Origin: Quercus robur
Taxonomy: Eukaryota; Streptophyta; Magnoliopsida; Fagales; Fagaceae
Assembly: GCF_932294415.1 (NCBI RefSeq)
Contig: NC_065542.1
Location: 53,502,406-53,566,405 of the forward strand
Length of the DNA: 64,000 nucleotides
Direction: 5' to 3'
Position numbers and translations under genes: made by a program
Notes under the pieces: model-generated
The model's database searches: none
Told to the model about the DNA's origin: nothing
What the model saw: the letters and a program-made list of their open reading frames with translations, nothing else
In this document: piece after piece, positions 11,063-22,175 of the stretch
Numbering within the stretch: the stretch's first letter is position 1
Layout of the letters: every line of letters starts with the position of its first letter

Positions 11063-12518
11063 ATTCAAGCAACATAATTTCATAAATGTTTTTATGACTT
11101 TTTGTTTATATTTGTTTTTGAACTATTATCAATTACTTAGGCATGTAGTTTGTTATGTAATTGCCCAAACTCTTAAGGAAACTATTATTTTGTGATGTTA
11201 TTGTCAATTACTTATACATGTATTTTATTATTTTGTTGCCCAAACTATTAAGGCAACAAAATATTTTGAGGTATTATTAAACAATGACATATGTAATTGC
11301 CCAAGCTGTTAAGGCAACAAATCTTTTGAAGGAAGTTAAATTACTAGGCAGGTATTTTGAAGGAAGTTGAACAGTGACTTTATTTTGTGATGTTACAGTC
11401 AATTACTAGGCAGGTTTTTTGAAAGAAGTTGAATTTTACTGCATTATATATCTGACATGTCCTTAGGAAAATTACATTGCAATTGAAAATTGAGTGCAAT
11501 TGGTTACTACAATAATTGTACTGATTTTGTATATGCATGTAATCTTTTGGTTCTTTATTTTCTATTAATTGGACACCGCAATGATTATACTAATAAAAAT
11601 AAAATAAAATAAATGTGGTCTCGGCTATACACAAGCTTTTATTTAAGATAACTAACATTGCATTGTATAGGTAGAACTCAAATTACACCATTACATGTCC
11701 TTACACATTTTTTCGTAACCAAAAAAAAAAAATATATATATATATATATATCATTACATATTATAAAATTATGACAAATACATTATTTTGTCTGTCCTAA
11801 TTTGCATATCTGCATTAAGTATGAAAATTGAAATAACAAATATGCACATAGCGCTATATGGCACTATATATTTTCCTTTCCCTTTTACCAACCAAAAAAA
11901 GGCTTTTCTTTTTTTTCTTCCTTCCTGATTTCATTTATACCTAAAAATATATAGTGTTTTATTTTTATTTATTTATTTTTTCTTTCCATTTACAAAGCAA
12001 ACAAAGGCTTTTCTTTTTTCGTTCCGTTGGATATTTGTTGCTCGACAATTAGATACGAGATTGCAAGAGATTCCGGGAGAAAAACCGAAGATATGATAAA
12101 AACAAAAAATTAATTTTTTCAAGCAGAACTGAAACATATATATATTTCGCCTGGAACGTTGGTACAGGCTAGCACAGACCGAAATTTTGAACAATATGGA
12201 ACAAGGTGGTTTGTTGTACCGGTCTACACACCCAAACGAAAAATTTTGGTCATTCCAGCTAGATTGGAATGAAATTCAAAACATTGATGAGAAATGTTTT
12301 CTTTTCTTCTTTTCTTTTTTTTTTTCTCCTCCTTTTCCCTTACTCATTTCTTTTCCTTTTCTCTTTCCTCAAGTCCAACCAAACAAAGGGTAAGAGTCAA
12401 AGGTTGAAATTATGTTTCTTTATGTGCCATTCGCATTGTTTTCTAACGATTTTACTCCGCGGGGAATTACTGGGAAGTTTGTTCTACATTGTACGTTACG
12501 GCAAACTTTTGATGGAAT
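11063..12518. other. AT-rich intergenic sequence
   Basis: 11100-11460 holds diverged local repeats of ATTACTTAGGCATGT-like and GCCCAAACTNTTAAGG-like segments downstream of the MULE. A TA tract lies at ~11732-11750. Pyrimidine-rich DNA occurs at 12296-12370. No gene was recognised. Confidence 0.5.
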
Positions 12519-12523
12519 CATAT

Positions 12524-12997
12524 TGAAGATGACAAAATACTGGGCCTGACGGGCTTACCTTAATGGGCCTGACGGACTGGGTCTCTTGGGCCTACGTAAA
12601 GATGGTCCCAGCTTTGAAGGCCCATCGAAAGGGCCCATGATCCGAAACGTCCATAGTTCAGAAAAACCCTAAGATCCGGAAATGGGGATCCTTGCTCACC
12701 ACGCTTAGAAGAATTGGGAGTAGAGTCCCACATTGAAAAGATATGGAAACCAAAAAGGAAAAATCAACCCTTTATCACTATAAAAGGCCTAATACCCACA
12801 GAAATCGAGGTACGCTTTAACAGACCCTCTCTAATGCTCTAAGTAAAACAGAACAATTCTAACTCGACCGTCAGAGAACCTTTGGCCGGCACCACACCGG
12901 TGTTCTCTGAAGGACGTCCGTCGGTTATTCTTGTCGTGCAGGTTCGATTCGAGTCGCGAGTACGGTGTGACCCATTGGTGACAATTCGACGTCATCA
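12524..12997 (+). repeat. 5' LTR of element 2
   Basis: 474 bp, starting TGAAGATGACAAAATACTGG and ending ACGTCATCA. Paired with 22176-22649. Confidence 0.96.
12779..12787 (+). promoter_or_regulatory. LTR TATA box of element 2
   Basis: TATAAAAGG about 255 bp into the 5' LTR. It is the expected core promoter for the genomic RNA, and the same motif is present in the 3' LTR. Confidence 0.7.
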
Positions 12998-12999
12998 GT

Positions 13000-13017
13000 T
13001 GGCGCCGTCTGTGGGGA
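13000..13017 (+). promoter_or_regulatory. Primer-binding site of element 2
   Basis: TGGCGCCGTCTGTGGGGA begins two bases after the LTR end. The first nine bases match the complement of a plant tRNA-Asp 3' end and the rest is imperfect, so the tRNA assignment is tentative. Confidence 0.65.
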
Positions 13018-13041
13018 GCATTTCCTAGATAAAGGAGTTAC

Positions 13042-16000
13042 ATGGTACTCACGCGCTCGATGGCAACCACAAATGACGTCCAAGAAGAAGCCCCTACGAC
13101 TGCCCTCGAGAGACAGGTCAAGACACTAGCCGCAGCCGTGGAGCGCCTCACCAAACAAAACCACGACCTGATAGAACAGCTGAATCAAAAGAGTGCGGCG
13201 GTGAATAGCCAAGGAGAAGATCAAGAAGGGAACAGTGAGGAAGGGAGAAATAATGACGGACCACAGGAGAGTAACGCCCCGAGCAAACAAGTGCGACGGG
13301 ACGCTAGCATCCCTTCAGTGACGGATACAGCTCCACAACCCCTCATCGCAGAGATGCAGGCGATGAAGGAACAGATGGAAGTACTGATGAACGCTCTCAA
13401 GGGGCGAGTGTCCAGCGATCTTGACGACCTTGTCAACTGGACTGACTCGCCATTTACGGCGTCCGTCAATTCCTTCCCCCTGCCGAGTAAGTTCCGCATG
13501 CCGAGTATGGACAGTTATGACGGAATCAAGGACCCTCTCGATCACCTAGAGACCTTCAAGACCCTGATGCACCTTCAGGGAGTGGCGGACGCAATTATGT
13601 GTAGGGCATTCCCTACAACCCTGAAGGGCGCAGCAAGGATTTGGTTCAGCCGGCTAACACCAAACTCAATCGGCACCTTCAAGGAGCTGAGCGCTCAGTT
13701 CACTACGCACTTCATCGGAGGGCATCGGTACAAGAAATCAACAGCTTGTTTGATGAATATCAAGCAGAGAGAGGAGGAGACGCTACGGGCCTACATATCA
13801 CGCTTCAATAAAGAAGCGCTATCGATCGACGAAGCCGACGACAAGATATTGGTGGCAGCGTTCACGAACGGGCTGAAGGGGGGTAAGTTTTTGTTCTCCC
13901 TATACAAAAACGACCCAAAGACCATGTCAGAGGTGCTTTACAGGGCCACCAAGTACATGAACGCTGAAGACGCACTGTTAGCCCGAGAAGACAGACCCAA
14001 GAAAAGGGACAGACAAGAGGACCCTCGACAGGACCAGGGGCGGAAGAGAGGACGGATGGGAGATCGAAGGGAGGAGAGACACCCAAAACCAATGGGCGGA
14101 AGGTTCACAAGTTTCACTCCGTTGACCGCCCCGATAGACCAAGTCCTAATGCAGATTAAGGACGAAGGATCCCTGACGTTTCCGGGAAAACTGAAGAGTG
14201 ATCCCAACAAAAGGTCCAGAGACAAATATTGCTGCTTCCACCGTGACCATGGTCACGACACGGCCGACTGCTATGATTTGAAGCAACAAATCGAAACCCT
14301 TATCCGACAAGGGAAATTGAAGAAGTTCGTCAGTAAGGAGACAGCGGATCAACCCCCACAAGAACAACACCCCCGCCGAGAGAACGAGCGACCAAGGCCC
14401 CCATTGGGGGATATAAGGATGATAATTGGAGGAACAGGTGCGGCCGGATCGTCAAAAAAGGCTCGCAAAACATATCTTCGGATGGTACAGAATGTTCAAT
14501 TGGCAGGCACAGTGCCGAAGATGGCAAGAAGGGAAGGCCCTATTATTGGGTTCTCGGAAGAGGATGCGAGACGCCTACACCATCCACACGACGATGCCCT
14601 CGTCGTCACCTTGCGGGCAGGCGACTACAACATCCACCGAGTGTTGGTCGACAACGGTAGTTCGGCCGACATCTTGTATTATCCGGCGTTCCAACAAATG
14701 AGGATTGATAGGGAGCTGCTGATACCGACAAACGCCCCACTCGTTGGTTTCGGAGGGAGTAGGATATTCCCTTTGGGCGCAGTCACGTTATCGGTGACAG
14801 TAGGAGATTACCCTCAACAAATCACCAAGGACGTAACATTCTTAGTGGTCGATTGCTCGTCAGCCTACAATGCTATTATTGGACGACCAACGCTCAACTC
14901 CTGGAAGGCGGCAACATCAACTTACCACCTGATGATCAAGTTCCCAACGGAGTATGGGGTAGGAGAGCTACGCAGAAGTCAAATTGCCGCACGAGAATGC
15001 TACGTAGCTATGATGGAGGTGGAAGACCAGATCCAGGCCTTGAACATAGAAGAACACCGAACGACGGCAGAACCTACAGAAAAGCTAGAGGAAATAACTC
15101 TCGACAGTTCCAATCCAGACCGAACCACCAGGATCGGAACGCTTGCCAAACCCGCAATCCGTCAAGAGCTCGTAGCTTTCCTGAGAAGCAATAAGGATGT
15201 GTTCGCCTGGAGCCATGACGATATGCCAGGAATCGATCCCTCGGTCATGGTACATAAGTTGAATGTGTTGCCCTCGTTTCCACCCGTCCGACAGAAGAAG
15301 AGAGTATTCGCCCCGGAACGAGACCAAGCAATCGCGGAAGAGGTCCGCAAACTCCAAGAGGCAAGCTTCATTAGGGAGGTCTACTACCCCAATTGGCTAG
15401 CGAATGTGGTAATGGTGAAGAAAACGAGCGGCAAATGGCGGATGTGCGTGGACTTCACAGATCTTAACAAAGCATGCCCCAAAGATAGCTATCCCCTTCC
15501 AAGGGTCGACATCCTAGTCGACTCGACGGCTCAACACCAGTTGCTAAGTTTCATGGATGCTTTCTCGGGTTATAACCAGATCCGCATGCACGAGGACGAT
15601 CAGGAGAAGACTTCGTTTGTAACCAGTCAAGGACTCTTCTGTTACAGAGTAATGCCATTCGGCCTGAAGAATGCAGGGGCAACATACCAGAGACTAATGA
15701 ACAAGATGTTCGCACAGCAAATCGGGAGGAATGTCCAAGTCTATGTCGACGACATGCTGGTGAAGAGCCGGAAGGAGGAAGACCACTTGGAAGATCTCAA
15801 GGAAACATTCGGCACACTTCGATCCTACAACATGAAACTCAATCCGGGAAAGTGCGCATTCGGTGTAACGGCGGGCAAATTCCTAGGATTCATGGTATCT
15901 CAAAGGGGGATTGAAGCTAACCCGGACAAAATCCGAGCCATAATGGAGATGGCCCCCCCGAGAAACGTGAAGGAAGTACAGAGCCTTAACGGCAAGGTAG

Positions 16001-18273
16001 CGGCACTGAATAGATTCGTGTCGAGAGCGACGGACAAGTGTTTACCATTCTTTCGAACATTGAAAAAGTCTTTCAAGTGGACGGACGAGTGTCAGCGAGC
16101 CTTCGAGGAGTTAAAAACCTATCTATCTTCACCACCTCTGCTGAGCCCCTCACAACCAGGTGAAGAACTCTTCCTCTATTTGGCTGTCTCCACGGCGGCC
16201 GTCAGCGCGGCCTTAATCAGAGAGGACGACAGGGCACAGAAGCCCGTGTACTACGCCAGCCGGGCGCTCCGCGGTGCCGAGGAAAGATACCAACCTATGG
16301 AGAAACTCGCTTTTGCGTTGGTCACGGCGGCTCACAAGCTCAAACCCTACTTTCAAGCCCATACCGTGAACGTGATGACCGACAAGCCCTTGCGAAGGGC
16401 ACTGAGTAATCCTGAAGCCGCGGGTCGACTGACGCTGTGGGCAATAGAATTAAGTGAGTTTGACATCAAGTACCGTCCACGTGTGGCCATCAAAGGACAA
16501 GCTGTAGCCGACTTCATAGCTGAGTTTACGCATGACGCGGACAAGGGGGCAGAAGAACCCCCCCAGTGGAACGTCTACACCGACGGATCATCCAACAAGC
16601 GAGTTGGAGGAGCCGGCATAGTATTGCTGTCACCTGAAGGAGACAAGATTGAATGTATGGTCCGTCTCGACTTCCCCATTACCAACAATGAAGCAGAATA
16701 CGAAGCGGTAGCAGCAGGACTCGACCTAGCTAAAGCCGCCGGAGCTGAAAGTGTGGCCGTGCATTGCGACTCTCAAGTCGTCACCAATCAAGTAAACGGA
16801 GATTATGAATGCAAAGGGGAAAGGTTGAAGAGATATCTTGATCAAGTGAGGGCGAGAGTCGACGGGCTAAAAGCAACGTTTGTCCAGATCCCCAGGGGAG
16901 ACAATGAGCTCGCTGATCGGCTAGCCAAAGCCGCTTCAGCAAAACATATGATAACACCGGGTAATGTACTTCCCTTTGTTCAAATCTTTCCGCTAATAGA
17001 CCCAGACAACATGCAGGAGATACGCTCCGAAAGAAACTGGACTACGCCGATAGCTTCATACTTAAAGGACGGGATATTGCCTGAAGAGAAGGAGGCAGCG
17101 AGAAAGCTCAAAGTCCGAGCGGCAAGGTTCGTCTTGATAAAAGACATTCTTTACAAGAGAGGTTTCTCCCGTCCTTACCAAAGATGCCTCGGGGTTGAAG
17201 AGGCAGACTACGTGATGAGGGAAGTACACGAAGGAATATGCGGGAACCATTCTGGATCGCGGTCGTTGGTGCACAAACTGTTACGAGCTGGATACTACTG
17301 GCCGACCATGCAAAAGGATGCTGAGTCCTATGTTAAAAGATGCGACAAATGCCAGAGGTTCAGCAATTTTATCGGACAGCCAGCTGAAGAGCTAACCCCC
17401 ATAACGGCTCCATGGCCGTTCGCTCAGTGGGGACTGGACATCATGGGACCTTTCCCAACGGCGATAAGGCAGCTAAAGTTCTTGGTAGTGGGCATTGACT
17501 ACTTCACGAAATGGGTAGAAGCGGAAGCCTTGGCCACCATTACAGAAAAGAACATTAGAAGTTTTGTCTGGCGGAACATAGTATGTAGGTTTGGTATTCC
17601 TAGAGTCCTTGTCTCAGATAACGGGAGGCAGTTCGATAACGGCCCCTTCCGTGATTTCTGCTCACAGCTAGGAATAAAAAACCACTACTCATCCCCCGCC
17701 CATCCTCAGGCTAACGGTCAGGTTGAGGTCACAAACCGATCCCTGCTAAAGATTATCAAGACTCGGCTCGAGGGGGCAAAGGGCATATGGCCAGAAGAAC
17801 TGCCAAGCATACTGTGGGCATATAGGACAACGGCGAGGACTCCGACAGGAGAGACACCGTTTCGACTGACATACGAGAGCGAGGCAGTCATCCCAGCGGA
17901 AGTTGGGCTCACAAGCTACAGGGTTCACAACCACGACGAGGGAAGGAATGACGAATCCATGAGGCTACAGCTGGACCTTATAGATGAGGTCAGGTCGGCA
18001 GCAGAACAGAGGATCGCTAGATACCAGGATCGGATGTCCAGACATTTCAACTCCCGGGTCCGACAAAGAAGCTTCCAAGTAGGAGACCTCGTACTCAGGA
18101 GGGTCATGGGTACAACAAGAGACCCTACACAGGGAAAACTCGGCCCCAACTATGAAGGACCCTACAGAGTTACGTCGTGGAAAAGGAAAGGGACATACCA
18201 CCTGGAGACAATAGACGGAGAAAAGCTACCACATCCGTGGAATGCCGAGCACTTGAGGAAATACTACCAGTGA
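13042..18273 (+). CDS. Gag-Pol polyprotein of element 2
   Basis: An uninterrupted 1,743-residue frame starting at ATG 44 bases after the 5' LTR. Gag: coiled N-terminus, then the gag core (FPTTLKGAARIWFSR, ~residue 190-285) and a knuckle of the form CxFHxxHGHxTxDC (~396-410). Aspartic protease: VLVDNGSSADILYYPAF (~533). Reverse transcriptase with active site YVDDMLVKS (~900). Connection RNase H (LFLYLAVSTAAVSAALIRED, ~1045). A second RNase H of archaeal type (YTDGSS ~1177, NNEAEYEA, HCDSQ, ADRLAKAAS), which marks the Tat lineage. Integrase with an HHCC finger (EVHEGICGNHSG...CDKCQ, ~1394) and D-D-E core (GLDIMGPF, SDNGRQF, HPQANGQVEV), ending HPWNAEHLRKYYQ. No chromodomain. gag and pol are fused without a frameshift, so maturation must be proteolytic. 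Confidence 0.96.
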   Translation: MVLTRSMATTNDVQEEAPTTALERQVKTLAAAVERLTKQNHDLIEQLNQKSAAVNSQGEDQEGNSEEGRNNDGPQESNAPSKQVRRDASIPSVTDTAPQPLIAEMQAMKEQMEVLMNALKGRVSSDLDDLVNWTDSPFTASVNSFPLPSKFRMPSMDSYDGIKDPLDHLETFKTLMHLQGVADAIMCRAFPTTLKGAARIWFSRLTPNSIGTFKELSAQFTTHFIGGHRYKKSTACLMNIKQREEETLRAYISRFNKEALSIDEADDKILVAAFTNGLKGGKFLFSLYKNDPKTMSEVLYRATKYMNAEDALLAREDRPKKRDRQEDPRQDQGRKRGRMGDRREERHPKPMGGRFTSFTPLTAPIDQVLMQIKDEGSLTFPGKLKSDPNKRSRDKYCCFHRDHGHDTADCYDLKQQIETLIRQGKLKKFVSKETADQPPQEQHPRRENERPRPPLGDIRMIIGGTGAAGSSKKARKTYLRMVQNVQLAGTVPKMARREGPIIGFSEEDARRLHHPHDDALVVTLRAGDYNIHRVLVDNGSSADILYYPAFQQMRIDRELLIPTNAPLVGFGGSRIFPLGAVTLSVTVGDYPQQITKDVTFLVVDCSSAYNAIIGRPTLNSWKAATSTYHLMIKFPTEYGVGELRRSQIAARECYVAMMEVEDQIQALNIEEHRTTAEPTEKLEEITLDSSNPDRTTRIGTLAKPAIRQELVAFLRSNKDVFAWSHDDMPGIDPSVMVHKLNVLPSFPPVRQKKRVFAPERDQAIAEEVRKLQEASFIREVYYPNWLANVVMVKKTSGKWRMCVDFTDLNKACPKDSYPLPRVDILVDSTAQHQLLSFMDAFSGYNQIRMHEDDQEKTSFVTSQGLFCYRVMPFGLKNAGATYQRLMNKMFAQQIGRNVQVYVDDMLVKSRKEEDHLEDLKETFGTLRSYNMKLNPGKCAFGVTAGKFLGFMVSQRGIEANPDKIRAIMEMAPPRNVKEVQSLNGKVAALNRFVSRATDKCLPFFRTLKKSFKWTDECQRAFEELKTYLSSPPLLSPSQPGEELFLYLAVSTAAVSAALIREDDRAQKPVYYASRALRGAEERYQPMEKLAFALVTAAHKLKPYFQAHTVNVMTDKPLRRALSNPEAAGRLTLWAIELSEFDIKYRPRVAIKGQAVADFIAEFTHDADKGAEEPPQWNVYTDGSSNKRVGGAGIVLLSPEGDKIECMVRLDFPITNNEAEYEAVAAGLDLAKAAGAESVAVHCDSQVVTNQVNGDYECKGERLKRYLDQVRARVDGLKATFVQIPRGDNELADRLAKAASAKHMITPGNVLPFVQIFPLIDPDNMQEIRSERNWTTPIASYLKDGILPEEKEAARKLKVRAARFVLIKDILYKRGFSRPYQRCLGVEEADYVMREVHEGICGNHSGSRSLVHKLLRAGYYWPTMQKDAESYVKRCDKCQRFSNFIGQPAEELTPITAPWPFAQWGLDIMGPFPTAIRQLKFLVVGIDYFTKWVEAEALATITEKNIRSFVWRNIVCRFGIPRVLVSDNGRQFDNGPFRDFCSQLGIKNHYSSPAHPQANGQVEVTNRSLLKIIKTRLEGAKGIWPEELPSILWAYRTTARTPTGETPFRLTYESEAVIPAEVGLTSYRVHNHDEGRNDESMRLQLDLIDEVRSAAEQRIARYQDRMSRHFNSRVRQRSFQVGDLVLRRVMGTTRDPTQGKLGPNYEGPYRVTSWKRKGTYHLETIDGEKLPHPWNAEHLRKYYQ

Positions 18274-18495
18274 TAGCGACACGACAACCAGTTTCTCTTT
18301 TAAGACTTTTTGGCGTTATTAACTTTTTTTTTTTTGGCACTGTTTAACTATTTTTGCTACAATATTGTCGTGCCTTTTTTAAGCCCAAGGGGGCAGGCAC
18401 TTTTCCATTACGCATTTCTATAACCAGATGCAATTTTGATCTTCTACTTGAATGTATGTCATTGCAATTGTCCACAAAGTTAACGGAAACGATAG

Positions 18496-18980
18496 AAGTC
18501 CACAAGATGGACGGATTATCCTACAGGGACGATCCCCCTAAGTCCACAAGGTGGACGGATCATCCTACAGGGATGATAACCATAAGTCCACAAGATGGAC
18601 GGACACAATATGAAGTCCACAAGATGGACGGATCGTCCTACAGGGACGGTCACCCTAAGTCCACCAAGTGGACGGATCACTAAGGTGATGAAACGTGAGT
18701 CCACAAAGTGGACGGATCACTAAGGTGGTGAAACATAAGTCCACAAAGTGGACGGATCACTAAGGTGGTGAAACATAAGTCTACAAAGTGGACGGATCAC
18801 TAAGGTGATAAAACATAAGTCCACAAAGTGGACGGATCACTAAGGTGATGAAACATAGGTCCACAAAGTGGACGGATCACTAAGATGTTGAAATACATAG
18901 GTCCACAAAGTGGACGGATCACTAAGGTGATGTAATTAGTCCACAAAGTGGACAGATCACTAAGATGTTGAAATACATTA
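18496..18980 (+). repeat. Tandem ~40-bp repeat with internal dyad in element 2
   Basis: About 12 units of 27-45 bp, each starting with a dyad of the form TCCAC-AA(A/G)-GTGGACGG. The last seven follow GTCCACAAAGTGGACGGATC ACTAAGGTGATGAAACATA (split here). The first four carry a CCTACAGGGACGGT-like spacer instead. Degenerate copies trail to ~19,300. The array lies between the pol stop and the antisense gene stop. Confidence 0.85.
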
Positions 18981-19466
18981 AATAAAGTCCTTGAGATGGA
19001 CGGACTGTCCTACATGAAATAAAGTCCCAAGGTGGACGGATATAATAGATGGACGTTTTCGCAAAGTGGACGGAAACTAGCTACGTTAAAATTTTCTACA
19101 AGTCCATTAAATACGCGATATATTTAAAAGTGATGAACAACGCCACAAAGTGGACGGTCCGCGTAATAAACCTCTCAAAACAGACGGAAAAGGAAAATCC
19201 TCACCGATGTAAATGCTCAATCAACACAAGATAACAAGTCCGCAATGTGGACGGATCATCACAGATTAACAAATATTCTCACAAAAATACTCCCTCAAGA
19301 AGGTAGACGGAGCTTTAAACAGAGTACCAAACAATTATAAAAAGCATGTGAACTTTAAGCCAAAAGCCCCAAAGGCAAATGTTTAATACAATTAAAAAGG
19401 ACGGATTGTCTTAAAAAATGAATAAAAAAGAAGGACGGATTGTTCACAAAATAAAGTACATAGGCA

Positions 19467-21608
19467 TCAATCTTTCTTTTCTTCAGCAACTGGGACATCC
19501 TTCGACGGGGCGGACTCTCCGTCTCCTTGAGCAGCACCGTCGCCAAAAAGGTCCTCCGTATTTTCGGAGGCGACGGGGAGGGCAGAAGTCTGGGCTTGGT
19601 CCTCAAGTTTGACCATTGTCAAGTCCAGCTCTGGATAAGCCTTCTTGACTTGACGGAGGGAATCATCGAAGCCTTGGAGGAAGGAGTCCGACAGCTCGCC
19701 CAAACAGGACTCCGAGCATCGGTACTCCTCGACGGCTGCCACTTTAGCCTGACGGAGCTCTTCTTTGAGTGGTTTGATCTCAGCGTCTTTATTCTCTATG
19801 ACCGTCAGCGAAGTGGCCGTCTTCTCCTCCAGCTCCTTCCTCGCCTGCTCAGAAAGCTCCAGCTTCTTCTCCATCTTGGACCTCCATCTCTGAAGTTGTC
19901 CGAGCTCTTCCTCCGTCTGCTGCGCCTTCGCGCGCACCCGGTCCAAGGTACTCTCACGGTTGAGACACCGGTCAAGTAGTCCCTTCATCATGACCAAGGA
20001 CTGCAAATAGAAAAGAGACCGTCACATAATGTAAGTAACAAGAAGAAAGAAAAATAAAAAACTTATTTGACAAACATAACCAACCTGAGCGACGGCGAAG
20101 AGGCCCGTCTCCCCCATGGCCTCCGTCGAATGGTTTCCCAGGTCTTCATAGTCTTCTGCCGTGATGATGGACGACAGCTTCTCCAATGCATACTTGGAGT
20201 CATCACGGAGAAGGGAAGGAGGTCTCTCTTGCTTACCGTCTGGGACCGTCATCAATCCCTTACCCTTCCCCTGCTTCGCTGGGGTGACGGCCTTGTTACC
20301 CTCAGCCATTAAGCCAACCACAGGTTCAAGAGAGACCTTTGGTTGCTTAAAGGGACGGTCGGATTTTGTCGTCAGTTTCCTTTTAGGGACTGAAGCTGAC
20401 GCCTTAGGAACCTCCTCGCCGGATTCCCTCTTCTTGACGGCTTGGGACTTGATCAAAGCTCTCCTCTTTGCGTCATCCATCTCTGCAAATAATGACGGAT
20501 GAAATTAAAACAAAATAAAGCATAGTAAATGACAAAGTAAAGTTGACGGGCTTACGTTTGTGAACTCGCTCGTCGTATCTTATCGCTTCTTGGGTGGGCT
20601 CAGGACCGTCGCAGTACCAATGAATGGTCCTCGGGTTCACCAACTTAGCCCAAGTCCTTTCCTCCGGCGTAGTTTTCTTGCAAACCTTTTCAAGGAAGCT
20701 AAACTCCTCGAGGCTGACTTGTGGGCGCCGTCTACCTGCAAAGAAAGATGATCAAGATATACATATATAGCTGGACGGATATGAAAAGCAGTACAAAATT
20801 TAGATGGATGCATACGTGTCTGATTTATAACTGCCCAAGTTGTGTCGACGGGCATGTACTCCGTCTCCCCTGGATGGTTCATCCATCTGTCACCCTCCAG
20901 GAAGAAATACCGACTCTTCCAGTCTCTATTTGAGTCTGGGGTCTCAAAGATCACCTTCAACAAGGGGCTCCGACTGGCAAAACTGTACATCCCCCTTGAT
21001 CCAGAAATCTCGTCTGGACGGTAACAGTGAAGAAATTCACGGACCGTCAATTTCCTTTCCCCGTTTGACATTGCACCGTAAAGAATCTCCATGGCTATGA
21101 AGACCCTCCAGGCGTTAGGGGATATCTGGGTGACGGACAACCCCAGATACTGTAAGAGTTCCCTATGAAGTGTAGAAAGCGGGAATCGAAGTCCAGCCTT
21201 CAATGCCTGCTCGTACACTCCGACACCGTCTACCCCTTCATAGTAACACTTCTCCGACACATGTGGTAGATGGATGGAAACATAGTCTGGGATTTGGAAG
21301 TTGGTCCTGAAGGTGCTGAAGTGTTTCTCCCTAATGACGGACGTGAACCTATGCACCGTCCACTCTGGCAACATGATGAACTGCCTTAGTCCATCAGCGC
21401 CTACAACGGACTCCAGTGCTTGATCCCCGTCGTCATCGGAACCCTCTATTTCGACAATCTCCACATCCTCATTTGTTGAGGATGAAGAAGAGGCAGACGG
21501 ACTCCTATCTTCGCCGGGGCTCTCTTGGTCTTTATGACCGGACGGGTATACATCCTCGTATTCCATCCCATCACGAACCACCGACTGGTTACTTGACGCA
21601 CTAGACAT
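19467..21608 (-). CDS. Antisense spliced gene of element 2 (four exons)
   Basis: Exons on the minus strand: 21608-20816, 20735-20556, 20482-20085, 20000-19467. Introns (80, 73 and 84 bp) all start GT and end TGCAG or CTCAG-type AG; phases are 1, 1, 0, and the join is one continuous frame of 634 residues. Parts: a Ser/acidic N-terminus; a region resembling the plant 'putative gypsy type transposon' family (Transposase_28), with YEQALKAGLRFPLSTLHREL and QISPNAWRVFIAMEIL; a second exon with VCKKTTPEERTWAKLVNPRT; a basic third exon (KRRALIKSQAVKKR); and a fourth exon with a long heptad coiled coil (~residues 465-560) and acidic tail. It is convergent with gag-pol. Antisense ORFs of this type are known in Tat elements, with function unknown. 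The splice model is inferred from sequence; no transcript was seen. Confidence 0.82.
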
Positions 21609-21868
21609 TTCCTACAATTGACAATGAAACCTAAGACCGACGGGTTTGAATGTGTTGACGGGTACGGAAAGCCTAACAACAATGCATGGACGGAAATGTA
21701 ACTTGACTATGGTAAATTAGAAGCACTTACCAAACTTATCAGAGGATAGGTGACGGTTGGTGTAATCAACAGATGGTCGTCCACGACGGGTTACTCTGAC
21801 AAGGTTGACGGCTTCGCTCTGACAAATGTTTTCTGAGTGAAAAGTGAAAAATGAAAGAGTGAGGCGCC

Positions 21869-21880
21869 TTATATATATAG
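21869..21880 (-). promoter_or_regulatory. TATA box for the antisense gene of element 2
   Basis: CTATATATATAA on the minus strand, about 260 bp upstream of the antisense ATG (21608) and inside the internal region, not the LTR. The equivalent site in element 3 is at 53409-53416. Confidence 0.55.
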
Positions 21881-22163
21881 GAGGTGCACGGAAGACGAAG
21901 CGACGCTTCGATCCTATACAACGACCATTCAGAGAGTGACACGTGGCATGCTTAATAAATGCTGACAACCTGTCAGTACGTACCAACAGACTCATACCCG
22001 TCATGACATCGTCAACTTGATGAATCTCACTATGACGGGTTTATCCATCTGGAACCGTCGTCCTATCTGGGCTGAATCCGTTATAAAATTGACCGTCATA
22101 CCCATACGTAAGGACCGTCACCCCACTGATCCTTTGACCCAAAAGGTGACGGACCATTGGGGT

Positions 22164-22171
22164 GAAGGGGG
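22164..22171 (+). promoter_or_regulatory. Polypurine tract of element 2
   Basis: GAAGGGGG followed by CAAC and then the 3' LTR TG. Element 3 has GAGGGGG-CAAC at the same place. Confidence 0.7.
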
Positions 22172-22175
22172 CAAC

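Noticed and set aside
18354..18683. 109-codon plus-strand frame after pol
   Set aside because: It reads through the tandem repeat; the periodic protein is a by-product.
18496..18980. CRISPR-like look of regularly spaced ~40-bp units
   Set aside because: The whole unit repeats in tandem, including the 'spacers'. It lies inside a plant retrotransposon and there are no cas genes.
19527..19979. Plus-strand frame opposite the antisense gene's last exon
   Set aside because: Shadow of the coiled-coil exon. No conserved protein on the plus strand.
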